A stretch of 64,000 nucleotides of DNA from Guyanagaster necrorhizus (lineage: Eukaryota; Basidiomycota; Agaricomycetes; Agaricales; Physalacriaceae). The stretch spans positions 674,049 to 738,048 of the forward strand of contig NW_025064895.1 of the NCBI RefSeq assembly GCF_019112545.1. The letters are read 5' to 3'. The first letter of the stretch is position 1. The number at the start of each line of letters is the position of its first letter. Position numbers and translations under genes: made by a program. A model generated the notes under the pieces. It searched no databases and was not told where the DNA came from. It saw nothing but the letters and a program-made list of their open reading frames with translations. Positions 11,838 through 24,310 of the stretch are shown one piece after another.

Positions 11838-12765
11838 ACTGTTCACTCCGGTTTACCTCTATTATTTCTTGATGCCTTCGTCTTCCTCCCCCCTTTCTTC
11901 TGTATAACATATGGATGTCCTCCAACAAAAATGTTGTGACTTTCCATGTAATTTTTTGACAGGAAAAAAGGACATCCTAAAAACAAGCTAAAAAGAGCAT
12001 TTTTTTGTCCTCTTTTAATATAAGAAAAGCAACAAGAAAAACAGATCAAAAAAATGCTTTCCACTGTTTCTGAACAATGGAAACCATATTTTCTTTGTTA
12101 AAAATTTGGTCTTTTTGGTGGATAAAACCATTACAAAAAACATGGCTTTTTCATTATGTTTTCTTGATCCTGTTTTATGAATGCAAGAAGATGATCAAAA
12201 AGCATGACATTTCTAGGATCAGTTTTTAGGTCCAAAAAAGCAACTGACCCCAGCAGTGAATGGAGAATGGAGGGGTCATCAGTCACCAGGAATATAATTG
12301 ATTAATCCAGTAGGGCTGCACACTGTACCAGTATATGGCTGTAAAGCCATAGTCTCAGACAGTCATGGAACTATCTGTATACCATGCCATATGCTCAGTT
12401 TGGGAGTGTTGGTAGGGATACTTTATGGTTGTCATTGACTGTGAAAATGAAATTACATATATAGACATATAGAGCAAAGTCATCTGTTATTTGATGCATG
12501 AATTGACAACATTAGAAACATTAGGTACAGAGAGAACAACTGGGCCATATTGGGCAAAGCCAGATATGCCCAAGAATCAAAGAAAAGTTAGGTGTGTTGC
12601 TCTGAACATGAATGAGAAATTGATAGACCATGAATAAGTAGTCAGACTGCAAAGGAATGAAAAGGATAAAGATACCCATGGTGCATGATAAATTTCCTTT
12701 GAAAATAGCCCTAGATAAGATGAAAAGTCAGTAAAAATATTAGCCATATTATGATGTTGTATGGT
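11838..12765. mobile_element. AT-rich, CpG-free insertion of unknown type
   Basis: From 11881 to 12830 there is not one CG dinucleotide, while flanking DNA has them often. The block is A/T-rich with runs of A and T, has no long open frame and no recognisable protein. The 12-mer ATGTTGTATGGT occurs at 11826-11837 and again at 12754-12765, close to both ends. Short inverted arms (GGATGTCC near 11913, GGACATCC near 11970) lie inside. Loss of CpG is what long-term cytosine methylation does to transposons. I infer an old, silenced insertion, but its class cannot be named. Confidence 0.5.
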
Positions 12766-13254
12766 CATCTGTGTTGAAATTTCCAAGTTGGGTGTTTTCC
12801 CCTTACTTACCCTCCACCCAACGACTCAGACATGCTGTTTCTGGGATGTACAGTAATACAGAAACAATGGGTAACAATTTACCTCGCTTTGATTCACCTT
12901 CGGGGACCGAGTCACGATGGTGTTGTCAGCATCCTGCCATCTCTTGGGTACGCCCATCACGGTGGGTTACCATGTCTCCGTGTAACTCTTAATAGATGCT
13001 GAATAGTGGTAAAACTCCGATCTTTCTTTCGGAGGGCATATAAAAATTTACGATCCTTCTAGAGAGGGCTAATCTTGCTCAAGTGAGCCACGTGTTACAG
13101 GATCGACCGACGCCTCAGTGTATTTTAATCTCAGTATTGATACGACTTTCTGCAGTACGTTTATCTCCGATGTGATTAAGATCAATCAAGTGTCCGCGGA
13201 ATTTGTACTTGCATTTATAGATACGTTACTCTATATTTACAAATGAACGAAATG
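12766..13254. other. Intergenic region downstream of the lipase gene
   Basis: Normal base composition resumes after 12830. I see no gene; this is the 3' side of the lipase gene and flank of the CpG-free block. Confidence 0.5.
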
Positions 13255-14622
13255 TTAATCACAAAACGCTGTTCCGACCGTAATATCGTAATACTATCCA
13301 ACCGCGATCAGTGATGACAGGATGGACTGAACATGCGTACTTACAATGAGGTGGTACATGTTGATGCCTGAGCTAGGAATCGACGCTGAGCATGTAGGGT
13401 CTTCGTTACCAATGCATGCCTTCGTGGTTCCCGCCGACGGTGGGTCTCCGCTTTGAAAGTATTCGACGCCTACATATGACTCAGTGAGATGTCTGATAAA
13501 AAGACCACAAGAGCTGAATTACCATGATGCTGGTATCCCAGATCTTGCGATATCATAGTAGGAACCCTGTGAACCGATGTTATTATTGCTGTCATCAGGT
13601 GGAGCAGCAGCGTACCCATCACTGCCGTGTACGCCTCGAAAGATATTTGAACCTAGTTTGGAATCAACGAAATAAGCGTAGCTAGGGTTTCCGGTCCTGC
13701 GGAAGATGTTTGTCAGCTACACGAAGACATGCCAAAGGATAGTTGGACCTCGGTTGACCAAAGGTGTACATTTTTAACGGTCTGACAAAATTAAAGTCTC
13801 AGACACGTCAAAACAGTGACAGAAACGCGTACACGTCTGGAAAGTTTTGCTGTAGTGTAATGCTATATGACGCATAAGGACTGCATCACAGAGAGAAGAG
13901 GAACACTTACCCGCCAAGACTGGAAAGCGCCCCACCCAAGGAATGTCCAGATGTGGCAAGAGTGTAATTAGGATGACTGGCCAACTCGGATTGGATTGTT
14001 ATAATCACATCGCCGACAATGGAGTTCCAACTTTAACGGACATGCTCGAGATAAGGTCTGAGACTCTATGCAGAGACAACTCACGCAGTATGAAAACCAT
14101 GGTGAACTTGAGTACCAACTGGATAGCCAGTTAGATATAAATGATCAGTCAACAAAAAAGACGCTTACCGGGTGCATTGACGCCTTGGATGTTCAAATCG
14201 ACAAGCGTAATATCACCGTCGGTTGCCAAATCCTGGACAGTCGAACTGGAATATGATAACATTAGCCACATGTACTTTACGGAATATTATCTACTCACCT
14301 TCCGCGGAAAACGATGACGATTTCGCCCTTGGTGTCGTCACGGGCGAGAAATGCCTGAGTATCTGTTGTCTCATTGTCGTATCGTTGAACAAGGGTGTTT
14401 CCGTTTGGGCTAGCACACTCGTCAAGATAGGCAGAGGAGGCGTATTGAAGGTAATAGACGAGGTCATCGTAAGTCTCTGGAGCATATCACTAAGAATATA
14501 AAGGAAGAAGATATGAGCTCCGACGAACCGTTGGAGACGGTACAGCGGGGCTGGATTCCCCTGCTAGGTAGAGCCGAGACTGAGAGGAGAGGAAGAGCAA
14601 GGAAGGAAGCTGACCAGAACAT
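13255..14622 (-). CDS. Secreted class-3 (Lipase_3) triacylglycerol lipase-like protein
   Basis: Signal peptide MFWSASFLALPLLSVSALPS, then ETYDDLVYYLQYASSAYLDE and GEIVIVFRGS, the oxyanion strand. The catalytic Ser is in TSGHSLGGALSSLGG (near 13935), the Asp in HGSDGVPTM, and the His in INMYHLIYY. FGQPRTGNPSYAYFVDSKLG and LGYQHHGVEYF complete the alpha/beta-hydrolase fold of fungal class-3 lipases. Exons start 14529-14622 and 14299-14476; about ten exons with introns near 50 nt (one over 150 nt near 13790-13910) restore a single frame to the TAA at 13255. The full triad makes an active extracellular lipase or feruloyl-esterase-like enzyme likely; the substrate is not decided by sequence. Confidence 0.88.
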
Positions 14623-16939
14623 GCTTGGTTGCGTTCCCTTAGAATGCGGGTTTGACAGCAGTGGTAGTCATATAGTATGGCTTTTATATGTGGTACGCGA
14701 CTGTGACCTCACGGAGAAAGACTTAGGTGGCTTTGGATGACAGGCGCATATCATAAGACTGGGACGACTTTGCTTCTCTGTTGTGAAGTACGGCGTTACA
14801 ACATCCTAAGACGAGTATCGTCCGCCGTGTATCATATTAATACTGATGGGGACGGCCGAAGATCTTTATGGATCGATTGCGCAGGGTATGTATGTAGATC
14901 AAGCGCATGATCACAGGGTCGACGTCCCCGGTAATTATGAGCCTCGATGAGAGGAACGCCATTCTCAAGAAACGGTTCAGAAGACAGCGAAAATGCTACA
15001 AGAGCAAGCGTGCATTCCGCAGGGACGGTATCAAATCGAGAGAACAATTTGGCAAGAGCAGTCGATAACTTACTAATAGAACGACAGGTCATGGAATGAG
15101 ATGGGGTGATACTCTCGCCCCTGGAGATCAGCCATCAGGTCAGTAAGTGAACAGCCGCTGGCTCTGAGTAGCTGCATAACTGCTACTACGTTACTTTGTC
15201 GTCGAGAAAGGCATCCGCAGTTCGAAGGGCAGAAGATTGAGGCTCCATGGGGTGAAGGAGACCGGACGATAGACGGCGCAATGGTTATCATCTACTTGGA
15301 GGACGATGGTGTCAATAACGGGTACGTTGGATTGTGATTTACACGGCGTACGCTTAGATCATTTCATAAACGTTCAAAACTCCCGATATAACGTTAACAT
15401 AGCTGCCACCCGTGAACACGCTATTCCGCAGAGATATTGAGCGTGGTTTATCTGTTCCAAGTTTCACTGCGGCCTTTTGGTCAGACAGACATCTTTGCAT
15501 GTACCAGAACACTAAATTATGGCAACGGTTTGCAAGTTACGTTTCCTAAATTGAAAAAAAGAGCCTTTCTTAAGGCTCCTTGCTGTCGTCTCTAGTCCAG
15601 AGCGAATGGTGCCATTGCGCAAATGTGTGAAGGCGTCGCAGGAGGGCAACGTTCGCCAGTAGTCCTGTGCGGAAAATGGCTAAGTCGACGAAGGTATTGC
15701 GAAAGTGGTACAAATTTAAGCCGCGTTTCGATTCAGCCTCCGAACGATCAGGGCCGCGGCCATCCGAATGCTGCTACTGTTGACATCATCGCGCTCATCG
15801 ACGTCCATGCTCATTCCACGCGATTTTTGCGACTGGGCTATACGCCCTGGCAGCTAGGCTAATACCACTACTCATAGCTCTGCGGCCTAACTCTGGCAGG
15901 CAAATCAATCACCGCCATCGGCCCATCTCGACATCAATGTGGCGAACGGCGCTGCGCATGCACAGGCAGTACTTGGTGCACCATGTTGACACTGGCAGGT
16001 TCTAGCGTATTAGCGGGACTATTAGTCAGATCCATGTAGGAACACCAGTTTTCTAGATGACAGTTCTTAACCAGTACTGGGCAAGCTAGCAAAATGGTGG
16101 CCTTGACTTCAGCACCGTGGTCATCGGTCATCACGCCCACGCCCGAGAGACATGTACTTAAGGTACGTTGCAGGTAATAGTCAAAAATCTGTCTCGCTAA
16201 CCTATCCCAGGTATCAGAATCTCTACCCTATCTTGGGCTACGCTGTCACGGACCACCCGGACTGACATACTCATGTCAACCGTTCCTAAACCTCCCATCC
16301 GCGGGGAATCCGCTGTAAAGTGGAGTGGTTCTTAGTCAACAATCGTTCTCACCTCCTGGGTGGTTTCCCTCATGGCTCATTTACCGGATGCTGTGTCTCA
16401 GCCTAGAAGTTCTGATAGTGCGCTCGATAATCAAAGACAGACCGTTGGCATGAGGCTAAAGCGGGTCCACAACGGGATATTAGGTCCAGGACCAGTGGTC
16501 TCGTCAATCTTTGTTCCGACTATACAAAACCCATGCCATCCATGTTGTTGAAGGGTCCGGCTAGCCTTTCTCGGTTAGCACGAAGCAAGGATCGTCGCTC
16601 TATCGTGGGTAGCAAGAACCCGCACATGCCTATTGGTATGTTTTTTTGTTATCTCTGCTCGACCTTGGGAAGTAACTATATGAACTATACCATTTAATAG
16701 GTTTTAGTGAATTCCCACCAGGCAACCAGGACGCTCTCTCCATTAAATGGATGTCCATAAAAGAATCATCAAGAGACAAGGATTATGGTATATTTTCTCT
16801 GAACCTTATTCAAGTTCTCGGTTTGGAAATCACAAACAGTGAAATCGAAACTCCGACACAACGCGTCCTTGACTTCTTCAACTCATCTCCTGGAAATTTC
16901 TCCTTCATTCGCCTATTTCTCGACCTCATCCGTGTCCTA
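14623..16939. other. Gene-poor region with coding-like remnants
   Basis: On the minus strand at about 14832-15260 two adjoining frames read like protein (LLRASGCSLTDLMADLQGRE and FDTVPAECTLALVAFSLSSE), with a possible intron between them. I do not recognise the family, and the start is unclear. On the plus strand, coding-like sequence at 16544-16790 (SLSRLARSKDRRSIVGSKN) could be a 5' exon of the next gene. The rest shows nothing supportable. Confidence 0.3.
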
Positions 16940-17595
16940 ATGCCTTCCTACGAGCTTCCTCCACTCACCGACGATCTTGACCTGAACAATTTCGAGACAT
17001 TCGCAACGAGCTCCAAGAGAGCCCCGAGTTTGGGCCCACTCTGGTTTATTCCCCCACGCTACAAACCCACGCGCTCCAGTAAGCGATCCATCCCGTTGCT
17101 GCACTGTACGCTCACTTTGATTCAATAGACACACGTTTGGACGTGATTTCCATTCGCCAAGCCCGCTACAGGGACTGTCGTCCACGGGCTGTTCCGGATC
17201 AGGGAAGTAGCAGCGGTGAGGACTCAGACGACGCGATGATGGACACCTCGCCGGACTTTTATGAAAGCCCCCAGAGGGTCATTTGCAGAGAGCATATATC
17301 ATATCCTGCCGCTCCATACGGTATGTTTTCTTTTTTTTTTTCTGAGATTTCTGGACTCTTTGGCATCCTGACACGTGCAATTATAGCTCCGCGCGCGTTT
17401 TCTTCTTCGCTCCATGCCCAGCAGGATAAGGTCCATTCGATGAGGCCTCCCTTCCCTTCATCGAGCTTGCGCCCAGCCTGTGAGTGGAGTTTGCATTATT
17501 TACAGGTCGCGCTAATTAGTATTCTGCACTTAGCACATCGGATGCTCCCACCCTATGCTTATGAGCCGTCTAAACCCGGCCGCTATCAATATTGA
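16940..17595 (+). CDS. Unrecognised small protein A, possibly one of a local family
   Basis: Starts MPSYELPPLTDDLDLNNFET after a C/T-rich leader. Exons 16940-17078, 17129-17320 and 17387 onward join in one frame; a further intron near 17479-17535 is likely, with the end at PYAYEPSKPGRYQY. Visible parts are LGPLWFIPPRYKP, QARYRDCRPRA and an acidic Ser/Asp stretch (SSSGEDSDDAMMD). There is no signal peptide or membrane segment, and the composition suggests a disordered protein. The WF-x-PP and RYR motifs recall the gene at 27215. I do not recognise a family, and the start could lie further upstream at 16544. Confidence 0.45.
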
Positions 17596-19651
17596 ATATG
17601 TCTCGCCTTTTTTTCCGCAGTTTTTTAGTCCCAGCTGTCCTTATGCCTATTAAGTACTATTGAACATTACGCTTCCATTGCTAACTATCCCATAACTTCT
17701 TCATACTGTTATGATTTGCTATTGGTATCCCTGAACTATTCTGTAGTAACTTGACTCAATACTCAAATTCTGTGCATCAGTTCGTGAAATTTGATGAAAT
17801 TTGCGGGGATTGTAGGATAGCAATTTTATGTGCTGAAAATGGCCGTCGTAAAGGCGGATTCCAAGGGTAGGGAGCGTTTTCGCAGGCCTCTGCGTGACTC
17901 TCGAGATTGTCACAATCTCTGTCGACACAGAGATACAGAGCTCCGCTCGTCCATGAAGAGGGATTGCTGGTGCCGTCTGTGTCTCAGTGCCGAGTCTCGG
18001 CTGATGCTGATTCATGAGAGACATCGGCGCTAGGTGTCTCTTCTTCATTCCTACTTTCATCCCGCATCCCTAAGCTTCGAGGCTTCGCCTCCTCCTGTGG
18101 GTCATTACACTGGGTGTTTCTCCGAACTTCGCAGAATAGTCTTGTGAACGCGACACTAACCAGCTGACTCGGACCAGTGGTTCGGTGTGTTCTACGCCAC
18201 AAACTCGGCCAAACGAACAAATCCATATGTAACTTTTGGTCTCACAACTGCTAGGTCTCGTCTCATCTACCATCAGTCTTCTCCCGTTGTTTACTGACTT
18301 CTGTGACTATACCGGATTTATCGACAATGTTTTCCCGAGCCTTCCATCCAGGATGTCCCCCCCCCATCCTGCTATATAAGGACGCTGAGTGTGTCCCAAT
18401 GCCCACGGTGGTACCTCTTCCCACTAGGTACCGCCCCGGGTACCGCTGCACCATTCTGACTGCCTGGACAATATTCTGTCGATATCCCTCATGCTTTCAT
18501 ATTACTTCCTCTACATATGAAAAGCGTCGCCCGTTGGTGGACTCCCAATTCCGCGCGATTCAGGTTTTTCATGCGAAACTTCGGCCACAGCATGGACAAT
18601 GTCACTACACTTCAAGGGTCTATAGCTCGTGGCTACTATCTTTGGCTTTCTCGGTGTGTACGCTTAGGTCTCATCGTACTATGCTGTTGTTTGTTGTCCA
18701 CAGGCCTGATGTTACGTTCTCTGCTAGTCATTGACTACTCTCAACATCACATTATTTGTGGACTCGAACATGCTGTCAGGTCCGTTGTCTTGGCATGTTA
18801 CGTTTATATTTAAGGCGCCATTAATACTTCGCTGGTCGGTCGTCAGTGCGGCATCAATACTTGGTCCGAGGGCGCTGACGAACTCGACCGTGTACTATGG
18901 TCGCATGATTCTTTTCCCCTTCTTCCCCTTCTTCCCCGGTATCCTTGATTCTTTCGATAACGAGCGTAAGGTGATACAAATTTCGGAGATTTCCTAGATA
19001 ACAAACTCAAGTGCCATTTTCTTTTGGCTGAACGTGTCCACGATGATGGAAACTTCGACGCTAGAACTGGTGACTTCGACTCTTCCGGAAGCCATGTCTG
19101 CGAGGTATTTGGGGTGGTTCTTCTGGCTATCGAATGTATTCGTATTCCATGACAAATCCAGTTCTTAATGTACGATCGATAGCCCTGCAGGTGTTCGGCT
19201 TGTCAGCCTGACCGTACGAAACTTGGTCGAGGAAGGTCGGAAAATATTGGTATGCACCTCCTTTTGCAATGCGTGTAAAATTCTGAGATCACTACGTAGG
19301 TCTTGAAGTCTGAGGCTTGGATCTTTCATTACTAGTTGCACGAGTGCCAAGTCCGTGAGCTGACACCTAGGATTTGCATCAAGTCGAATTCACTCTGGTC
19401 TGTTCGTCTGATCCACAACCCGGTGATGTCTTAGTCTGGTTTGTATATCGTTACATCTTTACTTCTCAGTGGCGTCGAGAGACAATATACCGGGCAAGCA
19501 CCTCCATGCACTGTTTTGGTGTACCTAAAGCCACCGCGCTCATGGGAAGCCGTCGAAATGTCTATAAATATTTGCTCTGTCTCTTCAACACTTGCTCGGT
19601 TACAAATTCAACGCTCTTCCTCAGGGGCACACCCATCTCGCTATTGTCAAG
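17596..19651. other. Gene-poor region with a possible broken small gene near 18400
   Basis: Near 18371 there is TATATAAGG, followed about 30 bases later by a start reading MPTVVPLPTRYRPGYR (18400 region). This has the RYRPG pattern found in the C-terminus of the gene at 19652, but no clean multi-exon continuation could be made. It may be a decayed relative. Otherwise nothing supportable. Confidence 0.25.
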
Positions 19652-20389
19652 ATGCCTCGAAGTTGGCGCACTAAGCTCTCCCTTGCTACAGAAATGGACT
19701 CGCAATCCGAGATAGCAGCCTATCCCGCTCTCGCGGACATATTCGACTCTCTCAGTCTCGATAATGTGCCTTCAGATTCTGTATGGCACAAATTACCGAA
19801 CTCTTCCCGACAAGATGTGTTGGGTATGCTTCGCTTATCAAGTGTATACAGTGGCATTCCTCTGATCTTGTTATTGTTGCAGATACACGCCTAATGTTGA
19901 TGAAGATCGGGCAGACGCAATATCGTGAGAAAGGGCATACTCAGGAAGAGTCCAAAGCAATGGAGGAGTCGCTCGCAAATTCACTCGCAGCTGTTAACAT
20001 CAACTCTGAATTGAATTCAGCACTGGAGAGTTCTGCATCGGGTGAGCCCTTCACGAGTAAGTCCGAGCCGCAGTATGGTAAGGCTAAAAAATTAGCGTTT
20101 GCTGTTGGGTCCGTTCATCACTGGTCGTTTCTCTACAGACACGCGGGCGCTAACGGGCAACGTTCTGAAGCCAGAAAATCATCCTTTCCCTGGAGATTTC
20201 GTTTCAAAGTCGAGTTCTGAGAGGAGAGGCAGCCAAAGTACGTCTCTCTTCGCTTCCGTGTACCCTATCAAAATACCGATACCTCTTCCGTCCCAGCCTG
20301 ACGAAGCAGAACTTATCATCCCTACCAGTACCGGTCGCCGTTACCGACCTGGGGTGAGGGGGATTCATCGTATGTGTTCGAGTAGTTGA
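19652..20389 (+). CDS. Unrecognised small protein B
   Basis: A TATAAATA lies near 19561 and the start reads MPRSWRTKLSLATEMDSQSE. Exons 19652-19823, 19883-20077 and 20139-20389 join in one frame with good GT and AG ends; another intron near 20238-20307 is possible. The product is about 200 residues, rich in Ser and Glu, with a helical, acidic middle (EESKAMEESLANSLAAVNIN) and the end TSTGRRYRPGVRG. There is no signal peptide and no known motif. Regular introns and the long joined frame argue for a real gene. A link to genes A and C is suggested by size, exon layout and the RYR pattern only. Confidence 0.5.
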
Positions 20390-20959
20390 TCCACTATGCC
20401 CCGTGTACTTCTCTTGGAACATTTTACGTGCAGTTTGTAATATGATCAATTCTCGGGATGCTGGGTGGCCTCGCGACGGACCATGTAATGTTCCATGTAG
20501 TGAACTATCAATAGATCCGTGAATTGAATAAAGACTTGGCATCCTACCATGTCATTACCTTTGACAATGCAGTTGATATGCGCATAGCCATGATGTTTTG
20601 TAAACCTTCTAACACGTACGTTCAACCTTCATGGACTTGACGAATGGCGCTTGACCGCTCTTCAGAGATACCTGAGTCAAATAGTGGCTCAGACATATGC
20701 TCTTGAGTTTGGAAGGTAGCGTGACAAATTGGGGGTCGATGGCTCGTGGTAGATAAATCTTGTATTGTATCATTTTTTGAAATAAGATTCAAACAGGATT
20801 CTAATAGATGTCCTGTGTGCTTTAAATAAAATCTTGGGAACCCGCTGTCGTCGTGGGAAAGAAATAATGTTGTTGCGCTCAATTACCCTTCCCAAAGTTG
20901 CCTATCGCGCCATACGGTCGATGGCCCCTTTTTCGCGACGTTGCAACTTCATCGCGTGC
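20390..20959. other. Intergenic region
   Basis: No gene seen between small gene B and the broken GT61 copy. Confidence 0.4.
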
Positions 20960-21345
20960 AGTGGTGCAGGGCCGTGATGAGCATTATTTAACGATCATGG
21001 AGTATTACAGGCCAGTAATTGGCAAGTTTACAGGGTTCAGTCTGGGCAGAATTTTGTGCGTGTTGCATATTTCTTTCCATCGTGAACAGCCTTTTGAGCT
21101 TGGTGTGAGCAGGCAGGTCTTTGAAAATGTTGCATATCTATCTCCAAACTCGTACGACCGCTGGTCTGACGGTGCATGTATGACCAAGCGAAGGCATCCA
21201 ACCATTTGACGTGAGCTCGACCCAATCTTCCATGTATCTACGATACCGCCCTGGTATCACTGTCATCCGAATCCTACATATTCCAAAATCCTGATCGTAT
21301 TATGCACATCAATGCACCGTTGCTCAAGGCACCTGTCTCACCCAC
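20960..21345 (+). pseudogene. Truncated, decayed copy of the neighbouring GT61 gene
   Basis: Short pieces match the larger GT61 copy downstream in order and spacing: RIL-QVFENVAYLSPNSYDRW and SDGACM here against ARI and GYDRWTADACM there, and SYIFQNPDRIMHI against SYSFQCHLDRMTHI. The nucleotide sequence is also similar around both. The frame breaks soon after SDGACM, and the N-terminal part and the GPHGG region are missing. This is a partial tandem duplicate in decay. Confidence 0.6.
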
Positions 21346-21840
21346 TGCCCCAATATACTACGATAAGTTATCCAAAAACACGCATAGCCGTCATCTTGCA
21401 CCAAGCCTGATGGACTTGTCCGTGGCGACGCTTCCTCCAACTCTCCAATAAACAGTCCTTCTGTTAATCTCAACCCAGGTGTCAGCAGAAAGCCTTTACC
21501 AACAACAATTCCCCGCTGTTTCAGTTTTCCAAACGTTCTTCACGGGCAGAGACACCATCACAATTCAATAAGGCTGTGTGTCAGGACGTGCAGTGACTTG
21601 ACTCTCGTAGCCATCACTGCTGTTTTCCGGAGGCAAATTTTGACGGTTACAGATACACTCACTGTAATGGCATCTCCGACCTGCTTGTCTGGCGCGTCAT
21701 CATAATGGTAGGGAGGATTGGGTTTCGTAGTATGGTTACTATGTAAATGATGTCAAAGGTGATGTCAACGGTCTACATTCGACAATGATCACTCCAAGTT
21801 CTTTAGACCACCAGCAATGCTTGGGGCTTCTACCTCAATG

Positions 21841-23475
21841 TCTCGTACGCTCCTTCTGCCATTAGGCATTCAGTCAGAAGCACGGCGGATGTTTGTCGTG
21901 CTTTTGGTCTACGCCAGCCTCCTCACCGTATCTGGAATTGTCTACATCTCCTTTCAGAAATTGTCTGTTCCCAATCAGAATTCAAGACTGGCCTCTGCAC
22001 CAAAACAAAGGACCTAGGGAATAGCGGATTACCTTCGTCTGTCTACATCGAGTGATGATACTTCGTTCTTGTCGAGTGCGGCGTGGACACCACTTAGCTT
22101 GAGCACTTGTACCTTCGGAATGTCCGCTCATTATGCACCTTGCGTGCCGCGAAGATTACCGAAAGACACTCTTTATTCAGAGGAGCTATTGTGTCCTGCC
22201 TTTGAAATTTGCCAGCCTTACTTTGCAACTGAAGAGCACAGGGAGCGTTGGAAAAGCATGGCGGCGGGTATCAAAGAACGTGGAATGTTACAGGATAACG
22301 GTTGGATGGTGTATATAAAGGACAGTCGGGCCAGAATTTCGTGCGTCTTCACCAGTGAATGCGAGACGATTGTCGGGGCTGAGTCTACGTTCAGGTGTTC
22401 AATAGCGTCTCTTTCAAACATTCAGTTGCAGGATATGATCGCTGGACGGCCGACGCCTGTATGGGAGGGCTTGTCTCGTTGGAACAACTTCAACCCTTCA
22501 ATGCGACCGAAGTACTTTGGAACAACAACCCAACAAAGATCCATCCCAATGCCATAATTGCTCTTTCACTTGATTCATATTCTTTCCAATGCCATCTTGA
22601 TCGTATGACGCACATCCTCACCCAAGGCGCACACCTCACCCTTCGTAGTGAAGTTCCATATGTAATAATGGGTCGACGTGGGAACGATTTCGTCCAGCAA
22701 CTCTGGGAACGGCTGGGATTTGACGAAGAACACGTATTACACAGTGCGACAGATGATATTATGCGAACAGGATGATATTTTCTTGCCGAGCGGTTTTGGT
22801 GCATCCTTGGTTGTCCCTCAGGACTCTTAAAGCGTTTGGCATCAATGTCCTGATTGAGTCTTCGACGAGAAAGAAGGTTTACTTGAATCTCTTGTTCATT
22901 GGTGAAGCTCATAGATGGCACAGATAATGTACATGTCGCGGTCCAACAATCGTGCTGCAAATGGCGGGCAGGATCATCAACGAGTCTGCTCTTCTTGATG
23001 CGATACGTGAGCTTCGCGAAGAACGAGGCAGGGGAGAGGAACTCGTCATGTTCGATGAGAAACAATACGCTTCTGCCTCCGAGTTATTCACGGACTTCAA
23101 CGAGATTATGGCTATCATCGGCCCTCATGGCGGAGCGATGCATCATCATCGGTGGGCTGCCCGAGTACTCTCATTATAGAAATGATGCCGACAACTTTTA
23201 CGTCAATGGCAATATACGAGGAGGCGTCGGTGCTTTCCCAAACGTACGCAGTCCTCGTGATGGAGCCGAATGAGCCGAAAGAGACAGATATGGTCATTAA
23301 TCCAGGACATGTTTTGAGAATTCTGAGAGAGCATTTAGGTGTGGGGATGTATAAACCCAGATTTTTGGCATTGAGAAATGGCGCGAAAAGGAAGGATTAT
23401 GTTGAGTATGAATCTTTGGCTAAAGATCCGTTAAGGATTAGTTACCAATGGGGTGGACAGGAGCTTGGGTTGTAG
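21841..23475 (+). pseudogene. GT61-family (DUF563) glycosyltransferase gene with apparent frameshifts
   Basis: Layout of a type II Golgi glycosyltransferase: a membrane anchor (MFVVLLVYASLLTVSGIVYI at 21889-21948), a lumenal stem, then the GT61 core ending in EIMAIIGPHGGAMHHHRWAA. The last block, with GPHGG, is diagnostic of GT61, the family that includes EGF-domain O-GlcNAc transferase and plant xylosyltransferases. The frame cannot be kept by splicing at two points: near 22755 (HSATDDI must shift to LCEQDDIFLPSG) and near 22970 (one extra C before AGRIINESALLDAI). A third doubtful point is the 22340-22440 intron. The active site block is intact. Either a young pseudogene or sequence errors. 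Confidence 0.65.
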
Positions 23476-24084
23476 ATTGATTACTTAGCAAGTTCGAAAT
23501 GAAAGTCGGATTTTTCAATAGAACAGAAGGATCTCAGGCCTACTGTCTTACCAAGGGAAGCTGGTCTAAATTTATAAAAAAGAAAGTGACACGGATGGCA
23601 CTTCTCATCATCGATGCTGGTGATCTCACTCTCCAGTGCCTGGTCCTCACCGGTCGGTGTTTCAACTCTTGGATCGTATGAAATGGTCAACATGAAGAGA
23701 ATTTCAGAATTGCCTGAATGGAAAGAAATAGCCGGGCTTCGTTTGATTTTTCCACCAATTGCTTCGAAGGTACATCACAACATCAAGTTCGAGTGATGGC
23801 GAGAAATACCTAGGGCCATAGAACTGTTTTAATAAGGATATGTCGAAGTCGCAGGCACATACAAGAACGAAGCAGATCGGGTAGAAATGTTTTAAGTAGA
23901 TAGTATGCATTCGGTCACGACAGTCATGCAATAGGCTTAAATCGTCCCTAGGTATGCACCGCAAAGCCTAAGAAAATTCAGAATGCGAGAACCCGGAGAC
24001 TTAAAGGCTGAAGTATATTCTTGTACTCGTAACCACACGGCCAATGATATAGATTAGATGTAAACGCTGGAACGAATAGTAAGA
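23476..24084. other. Intergenic region
   Basis: Nothing supportable seen between the GT61 copy and the small CxxC gene. Confidence 0.4.
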
Positions 24085-24310
24085 CTAGTCGGAATCGGGA
24101 TTGAACAGAAGCCGAGGTGCATTGTACTCCGAGTTAGGCGCTTTGATGCGTTCGTTGTGCCTCCCCAGAAATGTTAGACAGACTTCTGTGAGGATGTCAG
24201 TAGTAACCAACACAGAGCAGGCACTGACATCACATACCAATAGAAAACTCAGCGCCGCATGTAGGACACGCAGCTATGGGCTGCTTGATCATATATATTC
24301 GGATAGGCAT
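24085..24310 (-). CDS. Possible small CxxC protein, 57 residues
   Basis: Two exons, 24238-24310 and 24085-24185, with a 52 nt GT-AG intron between them, give MPIRIYMIKQPIAACPTCGA, then EFSIEVCLTFLGRHNERIKA and the end LLFNPDSD. The CPTCG pair would be half of a zinc ribbon; only one further Cys is seen, so metal binding is uncertain. Upstream exons may exist, since the sequence 5' of the ATG has another splice-donor-like site. I do not recognise the family. Confidence 0.35.

Noticed and set aside
3441..14622. Idea that GH7, GH35 and the lipase form a degradative gene cluster
   Set aside because: They are separated by a ribosome-distant nuclear gene and a silent insertion, differ in strand, and show no shared promoter element; nearness alone is weak evidence.
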